From: JAGVSZ01 sp019137045
GTDB taxonomy: Bacteria; Pseudomonadota; Gammaproteobacteria; Burkholderiales; SG8-39
NCBI GenBank assembly: GCA_046347635.1
Contig: JAXMFT010000003.1
Location: forward strand, 1 to 64,000
DNA length: 64,000 bases
Reading direction: 5' to 3'
Shown piece by piece: positions 56,934-64,000 of this stretch (position 1 is its first letter; each line of letters starts with the position of its first letter). Below the pieces are notes generated by a model that worked only from the letters and a program-made list of their open reading frames with translations, did no database searches and was not told the origin of the DNA. The translations under genes were made by a program, and so were the position numbers.

Positions 56934-58555
56934 CAGTGGAGGCGGAACGGGCACTGCAGCATGCCCAGCGGATCGTACTCGAGGCCGCGCGCCACCCGGA
57001 TCACCCCCATGATCTCGCCCGCGGTGGCGTAGGACTCGACCGCCGCGATGATGGCCGGCATCAGGTTGTGGCGCTCGCCCTGGCCCGCTTCCGCGTGCAG
57101 CCGGCGCACGCTCGCCTCCACCGGCGCCATGTCGCGCGCGCGCTTCCATTCGGCCATGCGCCGGCCGATCGCCTCCGCGTCGCTCGCCTCGACTTCCTGG
57201 ACGGGCACCTCGAACAGCTCCTCGTGCGGCGCGACCGCGAGATGGTTGACGCCGACGACCAGCCGCTCGCCGCTGTCCAGCGCGCGGAACTTGCGCCGCG
57301 CCTCGCTCTCGAGCAGGTCCGGGACGTAGCCCTGCTCGATCGCGGCGACGAGCCCGCCGCGCGCGTCGATCTCCGCCAGCACGCGGTAGGCCGCGGCCTC
57401 CACCTCGTTGGTGAGCCGCTCGACGAAGTACGACCCCGCGAGCGGGTCGACCACGTCGGCGACGCCCGTCTCCACCGCCACGATGTGCTGCGTGTTGAGC
57501 GACATCTGGGCCGCGAGGGCCGAGGGCTCGGCGTAGGCGTTGTCCAGGGTGGCGTTGTCGATCGCGGTGCAGCCAGCGATCGCGCCGGCGAGCGTCTGGA
57601 TGGCGCAGCGCACGACGTTGTTGAGCGGCTGCTGGTAGGTCATCGTCCGCCCGGAGGTGTGCACCGCGATGAGCAGCTGGCAGGCCTTGTCGCTCTGCGC
57701 CCCGAAGTGCGCGCGCGCCATCCTGGCCCACATGCGGCGCAGCGCCCGCACCTTGGCGATCTCCTCGAAGAAGCGTGTCCCGATGCTCACCAGCTGGTAG
57801 GGCAGCCGCATCACGTCGTCGAACGCGAGGCCGCGCTCCCCGACCAGCCGGCCGCACACCTCCTTCAGCATGGCGAGCTCGATCGCGAGCGCCTGCGCGT
57901 CGTTGCCCCCGGATTCCTGGAAGTGCTGTCCCACGATCCCCGCGCGCATGCGGATGCGGTTGCGGACGATGTACTCGGAGGAGTCGAGGAACAGCTTCAT
58001 GTCGAGGTCGAACGGCTGCACGTCGGTCTGGCCGAACGGGTTGCTGAACGGCGACTCGGTGACGCTGCCGTGGATCTCGGCGAGCGGGTCGCCGCGCTTC
58101 GCGGCCAGCGCCACGACGTAGGCGAGGCGCAGCGCCGAGGGGGCGCAGCAGCCGAGCAGCGTGATCGACTGCCCGGTGAGCGGGATGTCCTCCATCAGCG
58201 CCTCGAACTCGGCGAGCGAGCTGCCCGGCCAGCCGAGCACGCCGTTTTCCTTGCGCGCCATCGGGTGGTCGGCGTCGATGCACGAGGACGAGGGCCGGTC
58301 GTGGATCACGCACAGGCCGCCGGTCTGCCCCATCGCGCGGTACTTCTTCAGCGCCAGGTTGGCGTCGCGGGACGAACCCAGGCCGGCGGTCATCCGGCGC
58401 GTCCACATGCGGCTGCGGTAGCCCTCCGGGTGGTAACCGCGCGTGTAGGGAAAGCGCCCCGGGTCGCCGAGGTCGCGCTCGTAGTCGAGCCCCGCGACGT
58501 CGCGCGGCCCGTAGGCCGGCTTGATCTCGTAGCCGTAGTCGGTGGCGTACTTCAT
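56933..58555 (-). CDS. B12-dependent acyl-CoA mutase large subunit, unusual active site
   Basis: 540-residue TIM-barrel mutase subunit: GRFPYTRGYHPEGYRSRMWT, QTGGLCVIHDRPSSSCIDAD, FEEIAKVRALRRMWARMARA and GVADVVDPLAGSYFVERLTN. Ungapped comparison from memory with the 2-hydroxyisobutyryl-CoA mutase gives Gln176 at the Arg207 position of methylmalonyl-CoA mutase, so a non-carboxylated acyl-CoA is likely. The catalytic His is at 211 (VGQHFQESG). Thr56 sits where methylmalonyl-CoA mutase has Tyr89 and HCM has Ile90. Ile or Val (83-84) replaces the HCM Asp117. It fits none of the named mutases exactly. ATGA overlaps with both neighbours. Confidence 0.88.
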   Translation of the reverse strand: MKYATDYGYEIKPAYGPRDVAGLDYERDLGDPGRFPYTRGYHPEGYRSRMWTRRMTAGLGSSRDANLALKKYRAMGQTGGLCVIHDRPSSSCIDADHPMARKENGVLGWPGSSLAEFEALMEDIPLTGQSITLLGCCAPSALRLAYVVALAAKRGDPLAEIHGSVTESPFSNPFGQTDVQPFDLDMKLFLDSSEYIVRNRIRMRAGIVGQHFQESGGNDAQALAIELAMLKEVCGRLVGERGLAFDDVMRLPYQLVSIGTRFFEEIAKVRALRRMWARMARAHFGAQSDKACQLLIAVHTSGRTMTYQQPLNNVVRCAIQTLAGAIAGCTAIDNATLDNAYAEPSALAAQMSLNTQHIVAVETGVADVVDPLAGSYFVERLTNEVEAAAYRVLAEIDARGGLVAAIEQGYVPDLLESEARRKFRALDSGERLVVGVNHLAVAPHEELFEVPVQEVEASDAEAIGRRMAEWKRARDMAPVEASVRRLHAEAGQGERHNLMPAIIAAVESYATAGEIMGVIRVARGLEYDPLGMLQCPFRLH

Positions 58556-59871
58556 GGCCGTCTCTCCTTGAGGAGGACGCGCTGCGCCTTCGCTTCGTAG
58601 CGCGGCAGCGTGCCGTGCGGATGGCATTCGACCGGGACCTTGAGCCCCAGGCGGCCCGCGAGCCCGCGCGCGACCGCCGCGGCGAGGTCCGGCCGGGCGC
58701 CCTCCTGGGTCCGCTCGCACTCGATCGCGACCGTCATCGAGTTCGGCGCGCCGTCCACCGTGTCCACGTAGATCTGCCAGGCGTCCTTGACGGTGCCGGG
58801 CGTGCCGGCGATCACGTCCTCGATCTGCGAGGGGAAGACGAGCACCCCGCGCACCTTGAGCATGTCGTCGGAGCGCCCGATGATGCGGCCGATGGTGGGC
58901 ATGCCGCGCCGGCCGCACGCGCAGTCGTAGGGGCGCTCGCCGAGGCGCGTGAGGTCGCGCGTGCGCCAGCGCACGACCGGCGAGGCCTCCTTGTCGAGCG
59001 TCGTCACCACGATCTCGCCGATCTCGCCGGGGGCGACCGGCTGCAGCGTCTTCGGGTCCAGCACCTCGGTGAGCACCGTGTCCTCGTTGATGAGGTGCAT
59101 CTCGTCGCGCTCGTGCGAATGGGGGCAGGTGGCGCCGAGGTTCGGCCCGCCGGACTCGGTCGTCCCGTAGTTGTTGCGCACGGTGAAGCCCGCCGGGAAC
59201 TCGCCCTCGAGCTGGTCGCGAAACGCGCGCGAGACGGCCTGGCCGCCCACCACCGCGGTGCGCAGGCGCCAGTCCTTCTTCGGGTCGATCCCGCGCTCGC
59301 GCGCCGCGCGCACGAGATGCGCGAGGAACAGCGGCGAGACGGTGGCCACGTTCCACGCCAGGTCGCGCAGCCACTCGATCACGAGCTCGCTCCGGCCCGG
59401 CCCGACCGGGAAGCAGGTCGCGCCCACTGCCTCGATCGCGCGCTCGTGCGCGGGGCCGCCCATCCACAGGCCGTAGCCGAAGCCCTGGTACACGCGGTCG
59501 CCGGGCCGCACGCCGCAGCAGTACACCTGGCGCGCCACCTGCCGCGTGAGGAGGCGCAGGTCGTCCGCGGTAAACCCGAAGAGCACCGGCAGCCCGGTGG
59601 TGCCCGACGTGGCGAAGAAGCGCGCCACCCGCGCCGGCTCCACCGTCAAGAGCGGGAAGGGATATCGCGCGCGGAGGTCGGCCTTTTCGAGCGTCGGCGC
59701 GTGCGCGAGGCCGTCGGGCGCCGCGAGATCGCGCGGATGCATGCCGGCCTGCGCGAAGTGCTCGCGCCACGCCGGCGAGGCGGCCAGCCGTTCGCCGAGC
59801 GCGGCGAGCTTGCGCGCCTGAAGGGCCTTCATCGCCTCGCGGTCGAGCGACTCGATCTCCGGATGCAGCAT
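58552..59871 (-). CDS. Phenylacetate-CoA ligase family enzyme
   Basis: 439-residue adenylate-forming ligase of the PaaK type. It opens HPEIESLDREAMKALQARKL, with the P-loop VARFFATSGTTGLPVLFGFT and VYQGFGYGLWMGGPAHERAI. NNYGTTESGGPNLGATCPHS and then the Cys-containing CACGRRGMPTIGRIIGRSDD follow. The C-terminal domain begins MLKVRGVLVFPSQIEDVIAG. Its position between TRAP transporter genes and mutase subunits means it probably activates the imported acid to the CoA ester that the mutase rearranges. It need not use phenylacetate: there are no paa genes here. Overlaps the mutase gene by 4 bp. Confidence 0.9.
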   Translation of the reverse strand: MLHPEIESLDREAMKALQARKLAALGERLAASPAWREHFAQAGMHPRDLAAPDGLAHAPTLEKADLRARYPFPLLTVEPARVARFFATSGTTGLPVLFGFTADDLRLLTRQVARQVYCCGVRPGDRVYQGFGYGLWMGGPAHERAIEAVGATCFPVGPGRSELVIEWLRDLAWNVATVSPLFLAHLVRAARERGIDPKKDWRLRTAVVGGQAVSRAFRDQLEGEFPAGFTVRNNYGTTESGGPNLGATCPHSHERDEMHLINEDTVLTEVLDPKTLQPVAPGEIGEIVVTTLDKEASPVVRWRTRDLTRLGERPYDCACGRRGMPTIGRIIGRSDDMLKVRGVLVFPSQIEDVIAGTPGTVKDAWQIYVDTVDGAPNSMTVAIECERTQEGARPDLAAAVARGLAGRLGLKVPVECHPHGTLPRYEAKAQRVLLKERRP

Positions 59872-59873
59872 TC

Positions 59874-61175
59874 CTACCCCATCGTCTTCGGCAGCCAGAT
59901 CGCGAGCGCCGGGAAGACGCACAGCACCGCGAGGCGCAGGATGTCGCTCACGATGAACGGCGCGACGCCGCGGTAGATCGTCTCCAGGCTCACGTCGCGC
60001 GCCATCGAGTTGATGACGAACACGTTCATGCCGACCGGCGGGCAGATGAGGCCGAGCGTCACGGTCATCACGATGATCACGCCGAACCAGACCGGGTCGA
60101 AGCCGAGCGTCGTCATGACCGGGAACACGATCGGCACGGTGAGGAGGATCATCGCCAGCTCGTCCATGATCGCGCCGAGGATGAAGTACACCCCCAGGAT
60201 CACGACCAGCACCCCGTAGGGGCCGATCGGCAGGTGCACGAGCAGATCGATGAGCTTCTGCGTGGTCTGCGTGATGGTGAGGAAGTAGCCGAAGAGGAAC
60301 GCGCCGATCACCACCATGAAGATGGACGCGGTGGTGCGCAGCGCGTCGACCAGGCAGCGCATGATCTGCGGCCCGTTGAGGCGGCGGCGGACGAGCCCGA
60401 TGAGCAGCGCGCCGACCGCGCCCATGCTGGCCGCCTCCGTGACGGTGAAGAGGCCGCCGTACATGCCGCCGATCACGAACAGGAAGAGGAGGAGCGTCGC
60501 CCAGACGTCCTTCAGGGCCGCGAAGCGCTCCGCCCAGCCGTGGCGCGGTCCGGCCGGCATGTGGCTCGGATCGCGCGCGCCGATGATGCGCACGGTGGCG
60601 ACGTACATCGCGACGCCGAGGAGCCCGGGGACGATGCCGGCGATGAACAGCTGGCCGATGTCGGTCTGCGTCATGATGCCGTACAGCACGAAGATCACCG
60701 ACGGCGGAATCATGATGCCGAGCGTGCCGCCCGCGGCGATGACGCCGGTGGAGAGCCCGGGGCTGTAGCCGGCCTTGCGCAGCTCCGGCAACGCCACCTG
60801 GGTCATGGTCGCGGCGGTGGCGACCGACGAGCCGTTGATCGCCGCGAAGCCGGCGCACGCGCTGATGGTCGAGATCGCGAGCCCGCCGCGCAGGTGCCCG
60901 AGCCACGCCTGCGAGGCGCGGAAGAGCTCCGCGCTCATGCCCGAGGTGGCGGCGAACGTACCCATCAGGATGAACATCGGGATGATGCTGAAGTTGAAGT
61001 CGCTGACGGTGGAAAAGGGCGAGCGCGCGAGCAGGCTGAGCGCCGGCGTGACGTCGTTGACGAGCGCGAACCCGCCGATCCCGACGATGCCCATCGCGAT
61101 GCCGACCGGCACGCGCAGCGCCATCAGGACGAACAGCAGCACGAAGCCGCCGAGGGCGACGAGGTCCTTGTCCAC
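59874..61175 (-). CDS. dctM: TRAP transporter large permease (DctM)
   Basis: 433-residue membrane protein with about twelve helices, the ion-coupled translocation subunit. Family signatures are LVALGGFVLLFVLMALRVPV with GIAMGIVGIG, SDFNFSIIPMFILMGTFAAT, AACAGFAAINGSSVATAATM-type text, IMIPPSVIFVLYGIMTQTDI and LICPPVGMNVFVINSMARD. It forms the importer with DctQ and DctP, driven by a Na+ or proton gradient. The start is GTG at 61175. It is 6 nt after dctQ and 2 nt before the ligase gene. Confidence 0.95.
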   Translation of the reverse strand: MDKDLVALGGFVLLFVLMALRVPVGIAMGIVGIGGFALVNDVTPALSLLARSPFSTVSDFNFSIIPMFILMGTFAATSGMSAELFRASQAWLGHLRGGLAISTISACAGFAAINGSSVATAATMTQVALPELRKAGYSPGLSTGVIAAGGTLGIMIPPSVIFVLYGIMTQTDIGQLFIAGIVPGLLGVAMYVATVRIIGARDPSHMPAGPRHGWAERFAALKDVWATLLLFLFVIGGMYGGLFTVTEAASMGAVGALLIGLVRRRLNGPQIMRCLVDALRTTASIFMVVIGAFLFGYFLTITQTTQKLIDLLVHLPIGPYGVLVVILGVYFILGAIMDELAMILLTVPIVFPVMTTLGFDPVWFGVIIVMTVTLGLICPPVGMNVFVINSMARDVSLETIYRGVAPFIVSDILRLAVLCVFPALAIWLPKTMG

Positions 61176-61181
61176 GCCGGC

Positions 61182-61649
61182 CTACTCGATCTTTTCGCCG
61201 CGCGCGAGCTTCGCGAGCCGGATCACCGCGACCACCGCCGCCGCCACGATGCCGAGCGCCGCGACGACGAAGAACGGCCAGACGTAGAGGCCGAGGTCGC
61301 TCGTCACCTGCTGCTCGCGCACCACCGAGGGGAAGCGCACCACCAGCATGTAGGCGAAGAGCCCCATGAAGAGGGTCGACACCGCGGTGGCGAAGAGGTC
61401 GATCCCCCGGCGCAGCCCGGTGCCGGCCATCTCGTAGACGACGTCGACCAGGATGTGCGCGTTGCGATAGGTCGCGACCGCGAGCCCCCAGAAGATGGCG
61501 ATCGCCTGCAGGTAGCGGGAGAAGTCGAAGTTGTCGGGCAGGTTGGTGCCGAGCAGGTCGCGCATCACGACCGCGGCGAACACCAGGAGCGCGACCGCCG
61601 CGAGCGAAGCCCCGGCGATCCGCTCCACCCACAGGACGACGCGCTCCAT
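61182..61649 (-). CDS. dctQ: TRAP transporter small permease (DctQ)
   Basis: 155-residue four-helix membrane protein. It has GASLAAVALLVFAAVVMRDL and DFSRYLQAIAIFWGLAVATY, with the family signature near RNAHILVDVVYEMAGTGLRR, then STLFMGLFAYMLVVRF. It is the small membrane partner of DctM. Located 37 nt after dctP and 6 nt before dctM, the standard dctPQM order. Confidence 0.93.
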   Translation of the reverse strand: MERVVLWVERIAGASLAAVALLVFAAVVMRDLLGTNLPDNFDFSRYLQAIAIFWGLAVATYRNAHILVDVVYEMAGTGLRRGIDLFATAVSTLFMGLFAYMLVVRFPSVVREQQVTSDLGLYVWPFFVVAALGIVAAAVVAVIRLAKLARGEKIE

Positions 61650-61686
61650 CGCGCCCGCCCGGCGCCGCCCCCGCGCGCGGCGGCGG

Positions 61687-62712
61687 CTACTTGAAGTCCG
61701 AGTTGTACTTCTTCAGCGCGGCGCGCAGCTCGCCGAGCGCCTTGTCCGGGTCGTAGCCCGTCTTGCGCGCGTTGTCCGCCCACTGCCTGTAGACCGGATC
61801 GGCGGCCTTGCGCCACGCGGCCGTCTGCTCGGGCGTGAGCGCGTAGACCGTGTGGCCCGGCAGGGCCTTGATCTTGGCGCGGCCTCCGGCCTCGTAGTCG
61901 CCCCAGGTCTTGCCGACGCGGCCGGCCCACTCGTTGTTGCAGTGCGCGTCGATCGCCTTCTTCTGCGCGGCCGACATCTGGTTGTACTTGTCCTTGTTGA
62001 TCAGCCACGCGAAGGAGGAGACATAGAGCGGCACGTCCATGTGGTAGTTCACCACCTTGTCGATGCCGAACAGCAGGATCGACTCCCACGGGAACGTGAT
62101 CGCGTCCGCCGCGCCGGACTCGAGCGCCTGGCGCGCCTCGGGCGCCGACACGCGCACGTTGGTGCCGCCGAGGCTCGTGACGTACGAGGCGAGCGTGCCG
62201 TGCGCCGAGCGGATCTTCATGCCCTTGAACTCCTCCGGCAGGACGATGCGCTTCTTCGCGTGCAGCGCGCCGGGATCGTGCACGAAGGCGAGGCACATCT
62301 TGACGTCGGCGAGCTCCTTCACGCTGTACTTGCGATACCACTCGTCGAACGCGCGCGACCCGCCGTCGGCGTTGGTCATCAGGAACGGGAGGTTGCCCGC
62401 CTCGCCCATCGGCAGGCGCCCGGCCTGGTAGCCGAGCGCGATGTAGGTGACGTCGGCGATGCCGTCGCGCGCCATGTTGTGGTGGTCGTCCGCCTTGCCG
62501 AGCTGCTGGGACGGGTAGAGCGTCACCTTCACCGTGCCGTTCGTCGCCTTGGCGATCGAGTCGCCCCACTCCTTCACCGAGACGTGCATCGCGTGCGCCG
62601 GCGGCACCCACGAGGAAAACTTCAGATCGAAGGTCTTGTCCTGCGCGGCGGCGGGCAGCGCGGCCAGCATCGCCGCAAGCGTGGGAACGAGTCTCGACGT
62701 GATGCGTGGCAT
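61687..62712 (-). CDS. dctP: TRAP transporter solute-binding protein (DctP)
   Basis: 341-residue periplasmic receptor with signal peptide (LVPTLAAMLAALPAAAQ). The DctP fold includes FDLKFSSWVPPAHAMHVSVK, VTLYPSQQLGKADDHHNMAR and the conserved carboxylate-binding Arg region GMKIRSAHGTLASYVTSLGG. EARQALESGAADAITFPWES follows. ATG 62712 has an excellent GGAGGA ribosome site. It is the first gene of a six-gene operon (dctPQM, ligase, mutase large and small), so its ligand is presumably the acid that is activated and rearranged. Family members bind diverse monocarboxylates, including aromatic and branched acids. Confidence 0.94.
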   Translation of the reverse strand: MPRITSRLVPTLAAMLAALPAAAQDKTFDLKFSSWVPPAHAMHVSVKEWGDSIAKATNGTVKVTLYPSQQLGKADDHHNMARDGIADVTYIALGYQAGRLPMGEAGNLPFLMTNADGGSRAFDEWYRKYSVKELADVKMCLAFVHDPGALHAKKRIVLPEEFKGMKIRSAHGTLASYVTSLGGTNVRVSAPEARQALESGAADAITFPWESILLFGIDKVVNYHMDVPLYVSSFAWLINKDKYNQMSAAQKKAIDAHCNNEWAGRVGKTWGDYEAGGRAKIKALPGHTVYALTPEQTAAWRKAADPVYRQWADNARKTGYDPDKALGELRAALKKYNSDFK

Positions 62713-62823
62713 GGGCCCTCCTCCGTGCGCGGGTTGATGATATTGGTATGACGCGATCAATTATTCTGCGGGGAGGATAAACACACTGCCCTGCCCCGGC
62801 AAGCAACGCGGCTTGTGCGCTGC

Positions 62824-62837
62824 GTGATGCAGGTCAA
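62824..62837. promoter_or_regulatory. FNR/CRP-like palindrome upstream of dctP
   Basis: On the dctP strand it reads TTGACCTGCATCAC, a near match to the FNR pattern TTGAT-N4-ATCAA. It lies about 112-125 bp before the dctP start and after the upstream ligase stop. No -10 element sits at the class II distance, so activation from here would have to be class I. Confidence 0.4.
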
Positions 62838-62854
62838 AGGCCGGTCGGAGCGCC

Positions 62855-64000
62855 CTACCCGTCCTGCCGCAGCCGGAAGCGCTGCACCTTGCCCGACTCG
62901 GTGCGCGGCAGCTCGCGCACGAACTGGACCCGGCGCGGGTACTTGTACGGCGCGATCGCGGCCTTGACGTGCTCCTGCAGCGCGCGGGCGGTGCGGTCGC
63001 AGGCCTCGTGCCCGGGGTTGAGCACCACGAACGCCTTCACCACCTGGCCGCGCTCCTCGTCCGGCACCCCCACCACGCCGCACTCGGCCACCGCCGGGTG
63101 CTCGAGCAGCGCCGCCTCGACCTCGGGCCCGGCGATGTTGTACCCGGCCGAGACGATCATGTCGTCGGTGCGCGCCTGGTAGTAGAAGTAGCCGTCCTCG
63201 TCCATGCGGAACGCGTCGCCGGTGAGGTTCCAGCCGTTCTGCACGTAGGTCCGCTGGCGCGCGTCGGCGAGATAGCGGCAGCCGGTCGGCCCCTTGACCG
63301 CCAGCCGGCCGACCACCCCGGGCGGGCACGGCGCGCCCGCGTCGTCGAGGACGGTGGCGCGGTAGCCGGGCAGCGCGTAGCCGGTCGCGCCGCGGCGCGC
63401 CCGCTCCTGCGAGTGGGAGATGAACATGTGCGTCATCTCGGTGGAGCCGATCCCGTCGATCAACTCGATTCCGGTCGCCTGCTTGAACGCCTGCCGCGTC
63501 GCGTCCGGCAGCGCCTCGCCCGCGGACACGCACTTGCGCAGCGACGAGAGGTCGAAGCCGCCCGCGAGGCCGGCCATCCGGCGGTAGTAGGTCGGCGCGG
63601 TGAAGCAGGTGGTGGCGCGGAAGGTCTGGATGGTCTCCAGCAGCACCTCGGGCGTGAGCCGCTCGACCAGGACGGTGGCGGCGCCGAAGCGCATCGGGTA
63701 GGCGAGCATCGTGCCGAGCCCGAAGGTGAACGCGAGCGGCGGCGTGCCGCAGCAGACGTCGTCGGCCGAGGGCCTCAGGCACGCGCGCGGGAAGCAGTCC
63801 CCCATCACGATCACGTCGCGGTGGAAGTGGATCGTCCCCTTCGGGCGCCCGGTGGTGCCGGAGGTGAAGGCGATCAGCGCCACGTCGTCCGCGGCGGTGT
63901 CGACGTTCCGGAACGCCGCCGGATGCGCGGCCATCAGGCGCTCGAGCTCGCCGTGCCCCGCGTCCTCGAAGCAGACGATGTTCTTGAGCGTCGCGCACTG
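62855..64000 (-). CDS. Benzoate-CoA-ligase-family aryl-CoA ligase (N-terminus beyond window)
   Basis: About 380 C-terminal residues of an adenylate-forming ligase. The P-loop is VALIAFTSGTTGRPKGTIHF, then TPPLAFTFGLGTMLAYPMRF and ATTCFTAPTYYRRMAGLAGG. GIGSTEMTHMFISHSQERAR and the C-terminal domain RTDDMIVSAGYNIAGPEVEA follow, with the adenylation Lys in LPRTESGKVQRFRLRQDG. The pattern is that of the benzoate/2-aminobenzoate-CoA ligase subgroup. It enters from the right edge of the window. It probably belongs to a separate aromatic-acid operon upstream of dctP; a 142-bp gap with a CRP/FNR-like site separates them. Confidence 0.88.
   Translation of the reverse strand, partial: QCATLKNIVCFEDAGHGELERLMAAHPAAFRNVDTAADDVALIAFTSGTTGRPKGTIHFHRDVIVMGDCFPRACLRPSADDVCCGTPPLAFTFGLGTMLAYPMRFGAATVLVERLTPEVLLETIQTFRATTCFTAPTYYRRMAGLAGGFDLSSLRKCVSAGEALPDATRQAFKQATGIELIDGIGSTEMTHMFISHSQERARRGATGYALPGYRATVLDDAGAPCPPGVVGRLAVKGPTGCRYLADARQRTYVQNGWNLTGDAFRMDEDGYFYYQARTDDMIVSAGYNIAGPEVEAALLEHPAVAECGVVGVPDEERGQVVKAFVVLNPGHEACDRTARALQEHVKAAIAPYKYPRRVQFVRELPRTESGKVQRFRLRQDG

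Noticed and set aside
56933..58555. Annotating the mutase as methylmalonyl-CoA or 2-hydroxyisobutyryl-CoA mutase
   Set aside because: The Arg207 position is Gln (against methylmalonyl-CoA) and the Asp117 position is hydrophobic (against 2-hydroxyisobutyryl-CoA).
58552..59871. Phenylacetate degradation via paa genes
   Set aside because: Only a PaaK-type ligase is present. The neighbours are a TRAP transporter and a B12 mutase, with no paaABCDE genes.

Overview
The window is a GC-rich (roughly 70 %), gene-dense chromosomal segment of a betaproteobacterium, most likely Burkholderiales or Rhodocyclales. The reasons are an orphan Bug/TctC solute-binding protein, a PEP-CTERM protein, an Fbp-type iron ABC system, and many catabolic operons for aromatic or carboxylic acids joined by 4-bp ATGA/GTGA overlaps. 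I see no tRNA, rRNA, CRISPR array, insertion sequence or phage gene.

Region by region. (1) 1-12.2 kb is housekeeping and iron: a DinG-type helicase cut by the window edge, a secretin-like protein, an NlpC/P60 lipoprotein, a Fur-controlled iron(III) ABC transporter (fbpA, fbpB, fbpC), a frameshifted tonB, nadE, an Old Yellow Enzyme homologue and a lipocalin. (2) 12.2-26.9 kb handles polyhydroxylated aromatics. It holds ring-cleavage genes (gallate dioxygenase, LigI-type PDC hydrolase, LigJ-type 4-oxalomesaconate hydratase, a Pht5-like decarboxylase homologue). It also holds a molybdopterin operon related to the pyrogallol/phloroglucinol transhydroxylase and resorcinol hydroxylase family, plus a second acetylene-hydratase-like molybdoenzyme. 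(3) 27.0-33.3 kb is a five-gene operon (ubiX, ubiD, two class III CoA-transferase subunits, a flavin split-barrel protein) divergent from a helix-turn-helix/degenerate citrate synthase fusion. It fits CoA-thioester-dependent decarboxylation of an aromatic acid, with phthalate as the best guess. (4) 33.3-49.2 kb contains asnS and then a stress and low-oxygen energy block: Usp, Lon-like protease, GroEL, CBS protein, a cyclic-diphosphoglycerate-synthetase-like GTPase, acetate-CoA ligase, PDH E1alpha/E1beta/E2, an acyl carrier protein and malic enzyme. Three palindromes of the form TTGACG-N2-CGTCAA sit at promoter positions typical of CRP/FNR activators. (5) 49.3-56.5 kb carries a PEP-CTERM protein, gdhA, a ThDP enzyme, a PuuD-like membrane protein and an enoyl-CoA hydratase. 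(6) 56.5-64 kb is a six-gene operon, TRAP transporter (dctP, dctQ, dctM), phenylacetate-CoA-ligase-like enzyme and two-subunit B12-dependent acyl-CoA mutase, followed by an aryl-CoA ligase cut by the window edge.

Taken together the cell looks like a facultative degrader of aromatic and carboxylic acids. It carries both oxygen-dependent (dioxygenase) and oxygen-independent (molybdenum hydroxylase, UbiD, CoA-transferase, B12 mutase) chemistry, with a low-oxygen energy module between them.

Seven genes carry frameshifts, and five of these lie between 33.3 and 46.2 kb. Most can be repaired by restoring a single base, often in a short G or C run, so sequence or assembly error is as likely as true gene decay. 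All functional calls come from reading motifs by eye; no database search was run.
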